Source of the DNA: JACJYC01 sp964558465
Lineage (GTDB): Bacteria; Bacteroidota; Bacteroidia; Chitinophagales; Saprospiraceae
Assembly: GCA_964558465.1 (NCBI GenBank)
Contig: CAZLEF010000076.1
Span: 1-33,922 of the forward strand
Length of the DNA stretch: 33,922 bases
Reading direction: 5' to 3'
In this document: piece by piece, positions 32,911 through 33,922 of the stretch
Position numbering within the stretch: position 1 is the first letter of the stretch
How the letters are laid out: the number at the start of each line of letters is the position of its first letter
Notes under the pieces: model-generated
Seen by the model: the letters and a program-made list of their open reading frames with translations, nothing else
The model's database searches: none
Told to the model about the DNA's origin: nothing
Made by a program: the position numbers and the translations under genes

Positions 32911-33660
32911 TTACAACACGCCCACTCCCCCCTTCCGGTAAGGCGCCAGCATATCATCCGAAGGATCCAGATTCGTGATCAGCAGGTCAATCCGGTCGAG
33001 ATTGCAAACCCTGAGTTTTTGTGCAGTATTGAGCTTTTCGGCGATGCTCAGCAACACGGTTTTCGCGGAAGCCTGGATCATTGCCCGCTTGACGACGACC
33101 ACTTCCCAATCGCTTTCCGTAATGCCTTGTTCGGCGTCGATGGCGTTGGCGCCGATGAAACAGAGGTCGGGCCGGAAATGCTGTAGTTGGGCGATCACAT
33201 CTCCGCCTACGCTGATCTTTGCGGATTTAGACAGTTGCCCGCCGATGAAGATGGTTTCGCTGTTGGGATGTTCCAGCAATTGCATGGCCGTTGAAAGACT
33301 GACCGTCACAAAGGTGACCCGGAGTTCAGGCGGAAGGATCCGTGCAATTTCAAGGTTGGTCGACCCCCCGCTGATCAACACCAGCATGCCGTCCCGCAGC
33401 AGGCTGATGGCCTTGCGGGCTATGATGGTTTTTTCCTGATAGGCATAGATATCCCGTTCCTTATAGGAATAAACATGGTATGATTTGGACAATGCCCCGC
33501 CCCGGACTTTGAGGATCTTCTGCGCGTCGGCCAATTCCTGCAAATCCCGGCGGACCGTATCCTCCGATACGTCCAGTTTATGGCTCAGATCCGACAAGAG
33601 AACCTTATTGTGAATATTGACCTCCCGCAGGATCAGCGCTTGTCTTTCTTTTTTCAGCAT
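32911..33660 (-). CDS. DeoR/GlpR-family transcriptional repressor
   Basis: A 249-residue regulator from the ATG at 33660; the frame extends to a TTG at 33681, but the ATG gives the family-typical start MLKKERQALILREV. The N-terminal DeoR helix-turn-helix (about residues 18-56) includes VLLSDLSHKLDVSEDTVRRD and LKVRGGAL. The C-terminal sensor domain is of the sugar-phosphate-isomerase-like type: LISGGSTNLEIARIL, VTVSLSTAMQL, IFIGGQLSKSAKISVGG, CFIGANAIDAEQGITE. Such repressors usually respond to phosphorylated sugars. The gene converges with the SusC/D operon and does not share its promoter, so a link to it is only possible. No CAAAnnTA (-7 on this strand) is seen upstream. Confidence 0.92.
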   Translation of the reverse strand: MLKKERQALILREVNIHNKVLLSDLSHKLDVSEDTVRRDLQELADAQKILKVRGGALSKSYHVYSYKERDIYAYQEKTIIARKAISLLRDGMLVLISGGSTNLEIARILPPELRVTFVTVSLSTAMQLLEHPNSETIFIGGQLSKSAKISVGGDVIAQLQHFRPDLCFIGANAIDAEQGITESDWEVVVVKRAMIQASAKTVLLSIAEKLNTAQKLRVCNLDRIDLLITNLDPSDDMLAPYRKGGVGVL

Positions 33661-33829
33661 GGCATTCGCGTTTGGATGCAAAGACCTCCGAGGTCTTTAA
33701 TTTTAAAAATTGCAAAAAAGCGCAAAAAGCAATCAATTTTAAGACAAAATTCTTGTTTTTTGCAGTTTTTTGCAAAATTTTTGCAACTAATGCAGCTTGT
33801 CACAGGTTTTTACTGTATCTATGTAGGTG
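33661..33829. other. Intergenic segment upstream of the DeoR-type gene
   Basis: A/T-rich, with many gcaaaa/ttttgc words (for example 33710-33785) that give several overlapping short dyads. These could be autoregulatory operator half-sites, but no single palindrome stands out. Confidence 0.35.
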
Positions 33830-33922
33830 GAATGGGTGATCTGGTGAGCGGGTGACTTGGTGAGAGGGTGAGAGAGTGAGAGAGTGAGAGAGTGAGAGAG
33901 TGAGAGAGTGAGAGAGTGAGAG
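33830..33922. repeat. Degenerate 8-bp tandem array, truncated by the window end
   Basis: At least eleven octamers in phase: gaatgggt, gatctggt, gagcgggt, gacttggt, gagagggt, then gagagagt repeated to the end. The left units vary and the right units are uniform. It is the reverse complement of the pattern at 7003-7130. Confidence 0.85.

Overview
The window looks like chromosomal DNA from a Bacteroidota bacterium, most plausibly Saprospiria or a near relative; the class is inferred from style, not proven. The signs are a SusC/SusD pair, one type A and one type B type IX secretion (T9SS) C-terminal sorting domain, DUF2911 and DUF4296 proteins, lipoproteins with a Cys at residue 17-28, few Shine-Dalgarno sites, and repeated matches to the Bacteroidota promoter (-33 TTG, -7 TAnnTTTG). 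I see no rRNA, tRNA, CRISPR array, integrase or transposase.

Layout. 1-6.7 kb: a DUF4296 lipoprotein, an unidentified polytopic membrane protein, and a minus-strand operon of a T9SS type B cell-surface protein with two secreted or outer-membrane proteins. 7-17 kb: a Nudix/winged-helix regulator, an OstA-like outer-membrane biogenesis protein, a DUF2911 protein, a 3-hydroxyacyl-CoA dehydrogenase, a T9SS type A Asp-box propeller protein, PgeF, and an unidentified lipoprotein. 17.2-18.5 kb: a sigma-70-like protein translationally coupled to a PnuC-type vitamin transporter. 18.6-25.2 kb: a complete nqrABCDEF operon for the Na+-translocating NADH:quinone oxidoreductase, whose NqrA carries an N-terminal membrane-anchor extension. 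25.3-33.7 kb: an SDR oxidoreductase, a SusC/SusD/lipoprotein uptake operon without adjacent enzymes, and a DeoR-type repressor.

How the genes work together. The Nqr complex oxidises NADH, reduces quinone and exports Na+; the catalytic cysteines and both covalent-FMN threonines can be seen. The SusC/D operon imports an unknown oligomer. The T9SS proteins are clients of a secretion machine encoded elsewhere.

The most unusual content is between genes. There is a two-copy structured element (about 628-790 and 15001-15285), degenerate tandem arrays with strict 8-bp and 9-bp periods, a recurring CCACGCC/GGCGTGG palindrome, and near-perfect inverted repeats between convergent genes. Several of these run right up to, and supply, the stop codon of the neighbouring minus-strand gene. 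These repeat families and the anchored NqrA are the best candidates for something undescribed. I found no clear new defence or biosynthetic system.
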